Below, piece after piece: positions 1-7,845 of a stretch of 64,000 bases of DNA (position 1 is the stretch's first letter; each line of letters opens with the position of its first letter). The notes beneath the pieces were generated by a model. The model saw only the letters and a program-made list of their open reading frames with translations. It had not been told where the DNA came from and did not search any database. Origin of the DNA: Microbacterium sp. SS28 (GTDB taxonomy: Bacteria > Actinomycetota > Actinomycetes > Actinomycetales > Microbacteriaceae). The stretch covers positions 372,001 to 436,000 of the forward strand of contig NZ_JAKWJP010000004.1 of assembly GCF_022761035.1 (NCBI RefSeq), given 5' to 3'. Made by a program: the position numbers and the translations under genes.

Positions 1-997
1 CGGGCTCGAGCGCGTAGTCGAGGATGCGCTTGTAGTGCGTGTCGCTTTCCTGCTTGGTCGACCACGTCGCGAGCGGCCAGCCGTGGATCTCGGCGTCGAC
101 GCGCTCCATCGAGAGGTTCGCGCCCTTGACGAGCCGCACCTTGATGCCCGCGCCGCCGCGCGCACGACGGGCCGCGGCCCATTCCTGCAGGCGGATCATC
201 GCCGCGAACGAGTCGGGCAGGTAGGCCTGCAGCACGATGCCGGCCTCGAGCTTCTCGAACTCGGGCTCGTCGAGCAGCCGCGTGAACACGGCCATCGTGA
301 GGTCGAGGTCGCGGTACTCCTCCATGTCGAGGTTGATGAACTTCGCGGCCGGAGACGAGGCCGCGAGCCGGAACAGGGGCGTGAGGCGCAGGGCGATCGC
401 CTCGACGGCCTCGTCGAAGCCCCACGCGGAATGCGGTCCGACCATCGCCGAGACCTTGACCGAGACGTAGTCGACGTCGTCGCGCGCGAGCAGGCGCATC
501 GTGCCCTCGAGCCGGCGCTGCGCCTCGGCCGCACCGAGCACTGCCTCACCGAGGAGGTTGATGTTGAGGCGCACGCCGTCGCGCTTGAGCGCGCTGATCG
601 CCGTGCCGAGCTTCTCGTCGCGCGCGTCGGCGATGAGGTGGCCGACCATGCGGCGCAGCACGGTGCGGGCGATCGGCACGACGACGCCGGGTGCGATGGG
701 ACCCGCGACGCCGCCGAGGCGGACGGCCGTGCGCAGGGGAGCAGGCAGGAAGCCGGGGACGAGCGGGGCGACGCGGCGGAGGGCCTGCGCTGCGACCCGC
801 AGGTCTTCGGGGCGGACGACGCCGTCGACGAACCCGGTCGTGAACTCGAGGCCCGCAGGGTCGCTCAGCACGCCCGCGAGTCGCTGCGCTGCGACGCTCG
901 CGGGAATCGTGGACGCGTCCTTCAGCCAGCGGTCGACGAGAGCGATGGTCTCGTCGGCGAGGTGCGGGGTGGTCTCGGGAAGGACGGTCGTCGTCAT
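1..997 (-). CDS. putA: Bifunctional proline dehydrogenase / P5C dehydrogenase, N-terminal part (runs off window)
   Basis: Oxidises proline to pyrroline-5-carboxylate with FAD; in full-length PutA an NAD-dependent aldehyde dehydrogenase then makes glutamate. Reading leftward from ATG at 997, 332 residues are open to the window edge. The proline-dehydrogenase barrel shows INLLGEAVLG, DYVSVKVSAM, NLDMEEYRDLDLT, LQAYLPDS and RLVKGANL, all typical of PutA. Upstream of the ATG is a good ribosome site (CCAGGAGC). The long N-terminal arm before the barrel suggests the bifunctional form, but the dehydrogenase half is outside the window, so a monofunctional enzyme cannot be excluded. A LysR gene is divergent and is a likely regulator. 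Confidence 0.92.
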   Translation of the reverse strand, partial: MTTTVLPETTPHLADETIALVDRWLKDASTIPASVAAQRLAGVLSDPAGLEFTTGFVDGVVRPEDLRVAAQALRRVAPLVPGFLPAPLRTAVRLGGVAGPIAPGVVVPIARTVLRRMVGHLIADARDEKLGTAISALKRDGVRLNINLLGEAVLGAAEAQRRLEGTMRLLARDDVDYVSVKVSAMVGPHSAWGFDEAVEAIALRLTPLFRLAASSPAAKFINLDMEEYRDLDLTMAVFTRLLDEPEFEKLEAGIVLQAYLPDSFAAMIRLQEWAAARRARGGAGIKVRLVKGANLSMERVDAEIHGWPLATWSTKQESDTHYKRILDYALEP

Positions 998-1049
998 GGG
1001 CTGCTCCTGGATCACAGAGGTCTCTATCCAGTGTCCGCGTCGCATCCAT

Positions 1050-1073
1050 GAAAGAAAAGCGATGCTTTCTTCC
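1050..1073. promoter_or_regulatory. Imperfect palindrome between putA and lysR-type gene, candidate LysR operator
   Basis: In the 116-bp divergent gap an AT-richer dyad reads GAAAGAAAAGC-GAT-GCTTTCTTCC. LysR-family proteins usually bind such interrupted palindromes between their own gene and a divergent target. The site is close to both starts. Binding is inferred. Confidence 0.5.
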
Positions 1074-1113
1074 GTATTCTCTTCATGATTACTTACGTAT
1101 TGGAGGGCGACGG

Positions 1114-2013
1114 ATGCTGGACCTCAAGAAGCTCAGACTCCTGCGTGAACTCCATCTGCGCGGAACGATCGCGGCCGTCGCCGAGTCGGCGGCGTACAGC
1201 CCCTCGGCCGTGTCACAGCACCTCGCCCAGCTCGAGCGCGAGGCCGGCGTCGAACTGCTGCGCAAGTCGGGGCGCGGGCTGCGGCTGACCCCCGCAGCGG
1301 AGCGCCTCGTGGCCCGCACGGCGGATCTGCTCGACGTCATGGAGCTCGCGGAGGCCGAACTGCGGACCTCCGGCGAGGACGTCGTGGGCACCGTGCGCGC
1401 TGCCGTCTTCCAGTCCGCGATGCTCGCACTCATGCCCGCGGCGCTCGAGGCGATGCGCACCGTCGCACCGGACGTGCGCGTCGAACTCGTACAGCGCGAG
1501 CCCGAGACCGCGCTGCGCGAGACGTGGCTGCGCGACTTCGACCTCGTCGTCGCGGAGCACTACCCCGCGCACGCCGCGCCGCACCACCCGGGCCTCGATC
1601 GCCAGCCGCTCACGACCGACGCGATCCGTCTCGCTGTGGCCGTGGAGCACTCCGCCATCGACTCCGTCGCCGCCGCGCGCGACCTGCCGTGGGTCATGGA
1701 GCCGCGCGGCGCGGCCTCGCGTCACTACGCCGAGCAGCAGTGCCGCGCTGCCGGCTTCGAGCCCGACGTGCGCTACGAGACGGCCGACCTGCAGGCGCAC
1801 GTGCGGCTCGTCGAGACGGGCAATGCCGCAGCACTCCTGCCCGATCTCATCTGGACGGGTGCCGAGCCGAGTGGATGCCGCCTCGTCGACCTCCCCGGAA
1901 GCCCCCGCCGGACGGTCTTCACGTCGGCCCGTTCCTCAGGAAGCGAGTTCCCCGCCGTCGCGGTCTTCCGCCGCGTCCTGGCCGAGGTCGCCGCGGCCCT
2001 CACGGCCCGCTGA
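1114..2013 (+). CDS. LysR-family transcriptional regulator, probably of proline catabolism
   Basis: A 299-residue DNA-binding regulator. The N-terminal winged HTH (about residues 1-60: LDLKKLRLLRELHLRGTIAA, then YSPSAVSQHLAQLE) is followed by a periplasmic-binding-like effector domain (about 90-290). The start at 1114 was chosen because GGAGGG lies just upstream and the family begins exactly at MLDLKKL; an earlier in-frame start at 1048 would add 22 unrelated residues. It is divergent from putA over a short shared gap, so control of putA is the simplest reading. The effector (perhaps proline or P5C) is not shown by sequence. Confidence 0.9.
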   Translation: MLDLKKLRLLRELHLRGTIAAVAESAAYSPSAVSQHLAQLEREAGVELLRKSGRGLRLTPAAERLVARTADLLDVMELAEAELRTSGEDVVGTVRAAVFQSAMLALMPAALEAMRTVAPDVRVELVQREPETALRETWLRDFDLVVAEHYPAHAAPHHPGLDRQPLTTDAIRLAVAVEHSAIDSVAAARDLPWVMEPRGAASRHYAEQQCRAAGFEPDVRYETADLQAHVRLVETGNAAALLPDLIWTGAEPSGCRLVDLPGSPRRTVFTSARSSGSEFPAVAVFRRVLAEVAAALTAR

Positions 2014-2032
2014 GCCTTCCCCGTGTGACCGA

Positions 2033-2098
2033 CCGCACATTCTGGCGAGTCGCCAGAATGTGCGGCCCGGCACCGCGCTTCTTGGCGAGTCGCCAGAA
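2033..2098. repeat. Two copies of a TTCTGGCGA-G-TCGCCAGAA palindrome; likely terminator of converging genes
   Basis: The first copy (2033-2065) is a perfect palindrome with arms CCGCACATTCTGGCGA and TCGCCAGAATGTGCGG around one G. The second (2079-2098) keeps the core TGGCGAGTCGCCA with one extra T. They lie between the converging lysR-type and purD genes and could end both transcripts. A half copy (TTCTGGCGACTCG) occurs near 26931, so this may be a dispersed repeat. Confidence 0.7.
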
Positions 2099-2122
2099 AA
2101 CGCGAGGCTCGCGCGCCGAGCG

Positions 2123-3418
2123 TCAGTCGGCGACGCGGGCCGCGATGTCGGTGCGGAACTGCCCGCCCTCGAGGCCGATCTCGGCGAGCGCGCGGTAGGC
2201 ACGATCACGCGCCTCGGCGAAATCCTCGCCGACCGCGACGACGTTGAGCACGCGCCCGCCCGTCGCGACGAGTCCGTCGCCCGACTCGGCGGTGGCCGCG
2301 TGCGCGAGGTGCACGCCGTCGACGGCGGATGCGGCATCCAGTCCCGAAAGCGGCTTGCCCGTGACGGGCGCCTCGGGGTAGCCCTCGGAAGCGAGCACGA
2401 CGGTCACGGCGGCGGAGTCCGAGAAGGCGGGGCGAGAGCGGTCTTCGAGATTGCCGGATGCCGCTGCCAGCAGCAGCTCCGACAGCGGGTCGAGGAGCCG
2501 CGGCAGCACGACCTGCGTCTCGGGGTCGCCGAAGCGCGCGTTGAACTCGATGACCTTGACGCCCTGCGGCGTGAGGATGAGGCCCGCGTAGAGCAGGCCG
2601 ATGAAGGGCGTGCCCTCTTCGTCGAGGCGGCGGATGACGGGCTCGGCCACTTCGCGGGTCACGAGGTCGACGAACGCCTCCTCGGGGTCGCTCGACTCGC
2701 CCTCGACCGCCGGCGCGACGTGATCGCCGAGCCAGGGGAGCGGCGAGTAGGCACCCATGCCGCCCGTGTTGGGACCGGCGTCGCCGTCGCCGAGGCGCTT
2801 GAAGTCCTGCGCGGGGCTCAGCGGCAGCACGTGGTCGCCGTCGCTCAGGAAGAAGAGCGACACCTCGGGGCCGGAGAGGAACTCCTCGACGAGGATCGGG
2901 CCGCTGGGCAGGTACGACTCGGCGTGCGCGAGGGCCGCCGCGCGGTCCTCCGTCACGATGACGCCCTTGCCCGCGGCGAGGCCGTCGGCCTTGACGACGT
3001 GGGGAGCGCCGAGCTCGTCGAGGGCCGCCTCCACCTCGGCGAGCGAGTGCGCGCGGACGGCGCGGCCGGTCGGGACCCCCGCGGCCTCCATGATGCGCTT
3101 CGCGAACGCCTTCGAGCCCTCGAGCTGCGCCGCGGCCCTGCCGGGTCCGAAGACGGGGATGCCGTGCTCGCGCAGCGCGTCGGCGACGCCCGCCACGAGC
3201 GGGGCCTCGGGCCCGATCACCACGAGATCGATCGCGTGCGCGTTGGCGTGCTCCGTGACGGCGGCGGGGTCGTTCGCGTCGAGCTCGACGATCGTCGCAT
3301 CACGCGCGATGCCGGCGTTGCCGGGGGCCGCGAACACCTCGTGGCCCGCCTCCTCCGACCGCAGGGAGAGGATGATGGCGTGCTCGCGAGCACCGGAGCC
3401 GAGGACCAGGATGCGCAT
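2123..3418 (-). CDS. purD: Phosphoribosylamine-glycine ligase (GAR synthetase)
   Basis: Second step of de novo purine synthesis: joins glycine to phosphoribosylamine using ATP. The 431-residue length is normal. Visible family motifs are the N-terminal LVLGSGAREHAI, the ATP-grasp segment GAPHVVKADGLAAGKGVIV, GPNTGGMGAYSP, and the metal/ATP site VIEFNARFGDPETQ. The start codon lies six bases after TAGGCT (3425-3430 on the minus strand) with no ribosome site, so the mRNA is probably leaderless. purM and purF are 1.7-4 kb away on the other strand, a loose purine neighbourhood. It converges on the LysR gene across a palindromic repeat. Confidence 0.97.
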   Translation of the reverse strand: MRILVLGSGAREHAIILSLRSEEAGHEVFAAPGNAGIARDATIVELDANDPAAVTEHANAHAIDLVVIGPEAPLVAGVADALREHGIPVFGPGRAAAQLEGSKAFAKRIMEAAGVPTGRAVRAHSLAEVEAALDELGAPHVVKADGLAAGKGVIVTEDRAAALAHAESYLPSGPILVEEFLSGPEVSLFFLSDGDHVLPLSPAQDFKRLGDGDAGPNTGGMGAYSPLPWLGDHVAPAVEGESSDPEEAFVDLVTREVAEPVIRRLDEEGTPFIGLLYAGLILTPQGVKVIEFNARFGDPETQVVLPRLLDPLSELLLAAASGNLEDRSRPAFSDSAAVTVVLASEGYPEAPVTGKPLSGLDAASAVDGVHLAHAATAESGDGLVATGGRVLNVVAVGEDFAEARDRAYRALAEIGLEGGQFRTDIAARVAD

Positions 3419-3460
3419 CGTTCCAGCCTACCGAGCAGGGGCCGGGGCTACCGTGGACGC

Positions 3461-3829
3461 ATGGCGAAGAAGATCGGCCTCGACGAAGGCCGCGCGGCCC
3501 TCGACGCGGTGCGGGCGGCGGGAGCGGCATCCACTCCGCCCTCGCGCACCGATCACGCGACGGCCGTCCGCTACCTGCTGCAGCTGCTCGTCGAGAAGGC
3601 GCCCGGCAACTCGGTCGAGATGCGCGTGCCCCCGTTCGGCGCCGTCCAGGTCGTCGAGGGCCCTCGGCACACCCGTGGAACGCCGCCCAACGTCGTCGAG
3701 ACCGACGCCGACACGTGGATCGCGGTCGCGACAGGAGCCGAGCAGTGGACGGATGCCGCTGCCGCCGGCCGCATCGTCGCCTCGGGCGTGCGCTCGGACC
3801 TGTCCGACCTCCTCCCGCTGCGCCCCTGA
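3461..3829 (+). CDS. Sterol-carrier-family-like small protein
   Basis: A 122-residue soluble protein starting MAKKIGLDEG. It resembles the actinobacterial proteins annotated 'sterol carrier family protein': an N-terminal helix, then a beta-rich part with VEMRVPPFGAVQVV and TDADTWIAVATGAEQWTDA and a C-terminal helix RIVASGVRSDLSDLLPL. The ligand is unknown. It begins six bases after TACCGT (3449-3454), so its transcript is probably leaderless. It is divergent from purD with a 42-bp gap, and conserved closeness to purine genes may be only positional. The family name comes from recall of similar entries. Confidence 0.65.
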   Translation: MAKKIGLDEGRAALDAVRAAGAASTPPSRTDHATAVRYLLQLLVEKAPGNSVEMRVPPFGAVQVVEGPRHTRGTPPNVVETDADTWIAVATGAEQWTDAAAAGRIVASGVRSDLSDLLPLRP

Positions 3830-3900
3830 TCCGCGGCCGGGGCGACCGGACAACCCCGCCGACCGGCGAAGGCCGCGACGGGCGGTGAGACAATGGAGAC

Positions 3901-4281
3901 ATGGCCGACAAGCCGAACACCCCCGAGATGCCCGAGCCCGAGGCATCCGCTCCTCCTGAGACCGTCGTCGAGGATCACCTCGAGCGCGTGCGCGTGCGGC
4001 GGGCCCCGAAGTTCTCGGTCTTCGTCGTCGCCGGCGGGCTCCTGGGGCTGCTCACGGCCCTGATCCTGACCTTCGCGTACGACGGCACGGTCAACCAGAG
4101 CCCCAACACGGGCCTCGTCTACTCGTCGGGCCAGGTGTTCGGGTTCCTCGCGCTCATCTGCGTCGCCGTCGGCATCGCGCTCTTCGGCGTGCTCGCGATC
4201 ATCCTCGACCGCAGGAGCAGCAAGAGCTCGCGCGAGGTCACGGTCGACCGCGAGACGGTGCAGCGACTCCCCGAGGTCTGA
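3901..4281 (+). CDS. Small two-helix membrane protein of unknown function
   Basis: A 126-residue protein with a charged, Pro/Glu-rich N-terminus (1-37), two transmembrane helices (about 38-62 FSVFVVAGGLLGLLTALIL and 82-108 VFGFLALICVAVGIALFGVL) and a short basic tail. Homologues in Microbacteriaceae are usually labelled hypothetical or, without real support, potassium transporter. No catalytic or transport motif is visible. The start is six bases after GACAAT (3889-3894), another leaderless pattern. It converges on the next gene. Confidence 0.75.
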   Translation: MADKPNTPEMPEPEASAPPETVVEDHLERVRVRRAPKFSVFVVAGGLLGLLTALILTFAYDGTVNQSPNTGLVYSSGQVFGFLALICVAVGIALFGVLAIILDRRSSKSSREVTVDRETVQRLPEV

Positions 4282-4303
4282 GCCGCCGCTCGGTCGAGCA
4301 GGC

Positions 4304-4915
4304 TCAGGCGAGCTCGGCGATGATCGGGTGGATCGCGGCGTCGAAGGCCGCGACATCCCCCCGCAGTCCGTCCGTCACGGCGATCGTGAGCGAGCCGATC
4401 CACCACACGCCGCGCTGCGTCAGCGGGAGCACCTGCACGTTGAGCTCGAACGAGTGCGCGCGCCGGCCGACCTGCCGCTCGTGCTCGGCGATCGCGCTCG
4501 CGTACGCGCGGTACGAGACGCCGGGCTTGGCCGCGGCATCCTTCCGGTATCTCTCCTTCGCCGACTGCGAGTACGCGAGAGCCTCGGAGGCCCACGGCGC
4601 CATCGCCTCGCGCAGGTCGTCGCAGCCCTCGAGGGGCAGCGCGACGAGGGTCTCGTAGCCGTCGACGAGATCGAGCGGCACGGGGGAGGGATGCGCCTGC
4701 GGCTCGACTGTCATGGCCCAGTACTCGCGCCACTGACGCTCGAGGCGCGCCTGCGCGTCGTCGTCCCGCAGATTCTCACGGGCCGGGATGCCGCGCAGCT
4801 GCGGCAGCTCGTCGGGCGAGCGGATGCCGAGCACCTGGCGCAGGTAGAGGGCGAGCAGCACGGGCTGACTCGCGTCCTCGCGAATCACCCACTCCGGGGA
4901 GCCACCGCTGCTCAT
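4304..4915 (-). CDS. Conserved hypothetical protein (203 aa)
   Basis: A soluble 203-residue protein without signal peptide or membrane helix. The N-terminal third is helical (QPVLLALYLRQVLGI, LPQLRGIPARENLRDDDAQ, LERQWREYWAMTVEP); the C-terminal part looks like a beta/alpha fold (ELNVQVLPLTQRGVWWIGSLTIAVTDGLRGD). I do not recognise the family. The start is six bases after TAGACT (4922-4927 on the minus strand). The stop codon sits in a CCTGAGCCTGCTCGACC word, similar to the REP-like repeat seen elsewhere in the window. The divergent neighbour is purM, with a 162-bp gap. Confidence 0.7.
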   Translation of the reverse strand: MSSGGSPEWVIREDASQPVLLALYLRQVLGIRSPDELPQLRGIPARENLRDDDAQARLERQWREYWAMTVEPQAHPSPVPLDLVDGYETLVALPLEGCDDLREAMAPWASEALAYSQSAKERYRKDAAAKPGVSYRAYASAIAEHERQVGRRAHSFELNVQVLPLTQRGVWWIGSLTIAVTDGLRGDVAAFDAAIHPIIAELA

Positions 4916-5077
4916 GCCGTCAGTCTAAATCGCGCACTCCGACATCGGGCAGGCCGGAATGCCCTCTTCTGCCGCCACATCACCCCAGGCGCGGCGAGAT
5001 CGGGCCGCGCGAGGTGGGCCCGGCGCCGGCATGACTCCGGGGCATCCGTCCCGTCGAGCCGCCGGTAGGCTTGGGTG

Positions 5078-6229
5078 GTGGCCAATCCCACCGACGACGC
5101 GCCCGTGACGGGCGCCCCCGCCGACTCCTCCGCAAACCCGTACGCTGCCGCCGGTGTCGATACCGCCGCCGGCGATCTCGCGGTCGAGCTCATGAAGTCC
5201 GCAGTCCGCCGCACGCACGGTCCCGAGGTGCTCGGAGGCGTCGGCGGCTTCGCCGGCCTCTACGACGCGTCGTTCCTGCACGCGTACAAGCGCCCGCTCC
5301 TCGCGTCGAGCACCGACGGCGTGGGCACGAAGGTCGCGATCGCGCAGGCGATCGACAAGCACGACACGATCGGGCTCGACCTGGTCGGCATGGTCGTGGA
5401 CGACATCGTCGTCGTGGGGGCCAAGCCGCTCTTCATGACCGATTACATCGCGTGCGGCAAGGTGTTCCCGCAGCGCATCGCCGACATCGTCCGCGGCATC
5501 GCGGCGGGCTGCTCCGAGACGGGCACGGCGCTCGTGGGCGGCGAGACCGCGGAGCACCCCGGGCTGCTCGGACCCAACGACTACGACGTCGCGGGAGCCG
5601 CGACAGGTGTCGTCGAGGGCGAGGCGCTGCTCGGCGCCGACCGCGTCCGCGATGCGGATGTCGTGCTGGCGCTCGCCTCGAGCGGTCTGCACTCCAACGG
5701 CTACTCGCTCGTGCGGCACATCGTCGCGCGCGCCGGCATCCAGTACGGCGACAACGCCGCCGACTTCGGCACGACGTGGGGCGAGGCCCTGCTCGAGCCG
5801 ACGCGCCTCTACACGGCCCCCCTGCTGCGCCTCATCGCCGAGACCGGTGACGGCGTCCACTCCCTCAGCCACGTGACGGGCGGCGGCATCGCGGCCAACC
5901 TCGCCCGCGTGCTGCCGCAGGGAACGTTCGTCGAGGTCGACCGCTCCACGTGGTCGCCCTCGCCCGTGTTCCGCGTGCTCGCCGATCTCGGCGATCTCAC
6001 CCTCGAGCAGACCGAGGGCACCTGGAACCTCGGCATCGGCTTCCTCGCCGTCGTCTCGCCCGAGACGGCGGATGCCGCGATCACGGCACTCGCGAGCGAC
6101 GGCATCCACGCCTGGCGCGTCGGCACGGTCCAGGCCGGCACGCGCCCCGACGGCGAGTTCGAACAGGGCGCCAAGGGCGTCGACGGCGGGGCCGTGCGCC
6201 TCGTCGGTACCTACAGCGGAGCGAAGTAA
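5078..6229 (+). CDS. purM: Phosphoribosylformylglycinamidine cyclo-ligase (AIR synthetase)
   Basis: Fifth step of purine synthesis: closes the imidazole ring of FGAM with ATP. The protein is 383 residues, with a short disordered actinobacterial N-terminus. Motifs present are YAAAGVDTAAGDLAVELMK, LLASSTDGVGTKVAIA, GLDLVGMVVDDIVVVGAKPLFMTDY, LVGGETAEHPG, LASSGLHSNGYSLVR and HVTGGGIAANLARVLP. GTG at 5078 was chosen over the in-frame GTG at 5075 because it lies exactly six bases after TAGGCT (5066-5071), the leaderless spacing. purF follows after six bases, so the two are co-transcribed. Confidence 0.96.
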   Translation: MANPTDDAPVTGAPADSSANPYAAAGVDTAAGDLAVELMKSAVRRTHGPEVLGGVGGFAGLYDASFLHAYKRPLLASSTDGVGTKVAIAQAIDKHDTIGLDLVGMVVDDIVVVGAKPLFMTDYIACGKVFPQRIADIVRGIAAGCSETGTALVGGETAEHPGLLGPNDYDVAGAATGVVEGEALLGADRVRDADVVLALASSGLHSNGYSLVRHIVARAGIQYGDNAADFGTTWGEALLEPTRLYTAPLLRLIAETGDGVHSLSHVTGGGIAANLARVLPQGTFVEVDRSTWSPSPVFRVLADLGDLTLEQTEGTWNLGIGFLAVVSPETADAAITALASDGIHAWRVGTVQAGTRPDGEFEQGAKGVDGGAVRLVGTYSGAK

Positions 6230-6235
6230 CACCAC

Positions 6236-7696
6236 ATGTGCGGAATCGTCGGGATGGTCGGGCGCGGATCCGTCAACCAGGAGATCTACGACTCCCTGCT
6301 GCTCCTGCAGCACCGCGGCCAGGACTCGACCGGCATCGCGACGGCCGAGCGCAGCGGCGTCGTCCACATGGCCAAGGCCAAGGGCCAGGTGCGCGAGGCG
6401 TTCCGCACGCGCGACATGCGCTCGCTGCTGGGCGACATCGGCCTCGGGCACGTCCGCTATGCGACGAAGGGCACGGCGTCGAGCGAGGAAGAGGCGCAGC
6501 CCTTCTACGTCAACGCCCCCTACGGCATCGTGCTGGTGCACAACGGCAACCTCACGAACACGCGCGAGCTGACCGGCGAGCTCTTCCACAAGGATCGCCG
6601 TCACCTCAACACGTCGAGCGACACCGAGCTGCTCGTCAACGTGCTCGCGAATGAGCTGCAGTCCTCGATCTCGGGCCTCGAGCTCGACCCCGAGCAGGTG
6701 TTCCAGGCGGTCACCCGCGTGCACGAGCGCGTCGAGGGCTCGTACGCGACGATCGCCCTCATCGCGGGCTACGGTCTGCTGGCGTTCCGCGATCCGTTCG
6801 GCATCCGTCCCCTCATCCTCGGAACCCGCAAGCACGAGGACGGCCACTACGAGTGGGTCGTCACGAGCGAGTCGCTCGTGCTCGAGAACGGCGAGTTCGA
6901 GGTCGTCCGCGACGTCGACCCCGGCGAGGCCGTCTTCATCGACCTCGAGGGACGCCTCCACACCAAGCAGTGCGCGCCCGAGACGCAGCTCGCGCCGTGC
7001 TCGTTCGAGTACGTCTACCTCGCGCGGCCCGACTCGGTCATGAACGGCATCTCGGTGTACGAAGCCCGTCTGCGCATGGGCGACCGGCTCGCGGACACGA
7101 TCGCGAAGTACACGCCCGAGGGCACGATCGACGTCGTCATGCCGATCCCCGACTCGTCGCGGCCGGCCGCGATGCAGGTCGCCCGAAAGCTCGGCATCGA
7201 GTACCGCGAGGGCTTCTACAAGAACCGCTACATCGGCCGGACGTTCATCATGCCGGGCCAGGCGGTGCGCAAGAAGAGCGTGCGCCAGAAGCTCAACGCG
7301 ATGTCGAGCGAGTTCAAAGGCAAGAACGTCCTGCTCATCGACGACTCGATCGTGCGCGGGACGACCTCGAAAGAGATCATCCAGATGGCTCGGGATGCCG
7401 GTGCCAAGAGCGTGACGTTCGCCTCGGCCGCCCCACCCGTGCGCTACCCGCACGTGTACGGCATCAACATGCCCTCGCGGCACGAGCTCGTCGCGCACGG
7501 CCGGACGATCCCCGAGATCGCCGAAGAGCTCGGCGCGGACTTCATCGTCTATCAGGAGGTCGAGGACCTCAAGGCCGCGATCATCGAGGGCTCCGACCTC
7601 GACGACCTCGACATGAGCTGCTTCGACGGCCGCTACGTCACGGGCACCGTCTCGGACGAGTACCTCGCCTGGGTCGAGGGCTCGCAGGAGTCCTGA
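6236..7696 (+). CDS. purF: Amidophosphoribosyltransferase
   Basis: First committed step of purine synthesis: transfers ammonia from glutamine to PRPP. The protein is 486 residues. The N-terminal Ntn glutaminase starts MCGIVGMVG, with Cys2 as nucleophile after Met removal, and shows LLLQHRGQDSTGIAT, GHVRYATKG and HNGNLTN. The C-terminal phosphoribosyltransferase has the PRPP loop NVLLIDDSIVRGTT and MPSRHELVA. It lies six bases after purM and shares its promoter. A hairpin (7721-7781) follows and probably ends the operon. Confidence 0.97.
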   Translation: MCGIVGMVGRGSVNQEIYDSLLLLQHRGQDSTGIATAERSGVVHMAKAKGQVREAFRTRDMRSLLGDIGLGHVRYATKGTASSEEEAQPFYVNAPYGIVLVHNGNLTNTRELTGELFHKDRRHLNTSSDTELLVNVLANELQSSISGLELDPEQVFQAVTRVHERVEGSYATIALIAGYGLLAFRDPFGIRPLILGTRKHEDGHYEWVVTSESLVLENGEFEVVRDVDPGEAVFIDLEGRLHTKQCAPETQLAPCSFEYVYLARPDSVMNGISVYEARLRMGDRLADTIAKYTPEGTIDVVMPIPDSSRPAAMQVARKLGIEYREGFYKNRYIGRTFIMPGQAVRKKSVRQKLNAMSSEFKGKNVLLIDDSIVRGTTSKEIIQMARDAGAKSVTFASAAPPVRYPHVYGINMPSRHELVAHGRTIPEIAEELGADFIVYQEVEDLKAAIIEGSDLDDLDMSCFDGRYVTGTVSDEYLAWVEGSQES

Positions 7697-7720
7697 CTTC
7701 GATCCACCCCGGCATCCGCA

Positions 7721-7781
7721 GGTCGACCACGGATCTGCAGGACGGATCTGCGATCTTTCGCCTCCGGACGCGTGGTTGACC
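7721..7781 (+). terminator. Hairpin after purF
   Basis: GGTCGACCACG (7721-7731) can pair with CGTGGTTGACC (7771-7781), 10 of 11 positions plus one G-T pair. The loop holds a repeated CGGATCTG. It sits 24 bases after the purF stop. There is no clear U-tract, so termination strength is uncertain. Confidence 0.45.
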
Positions 7782-7845
7782 TGTCGATCGGGTGTCGGCG
7801 GAGGCGGCGGCCCGGGGTGTCGCGAGGGCCCGTAGGCTCGTACGA

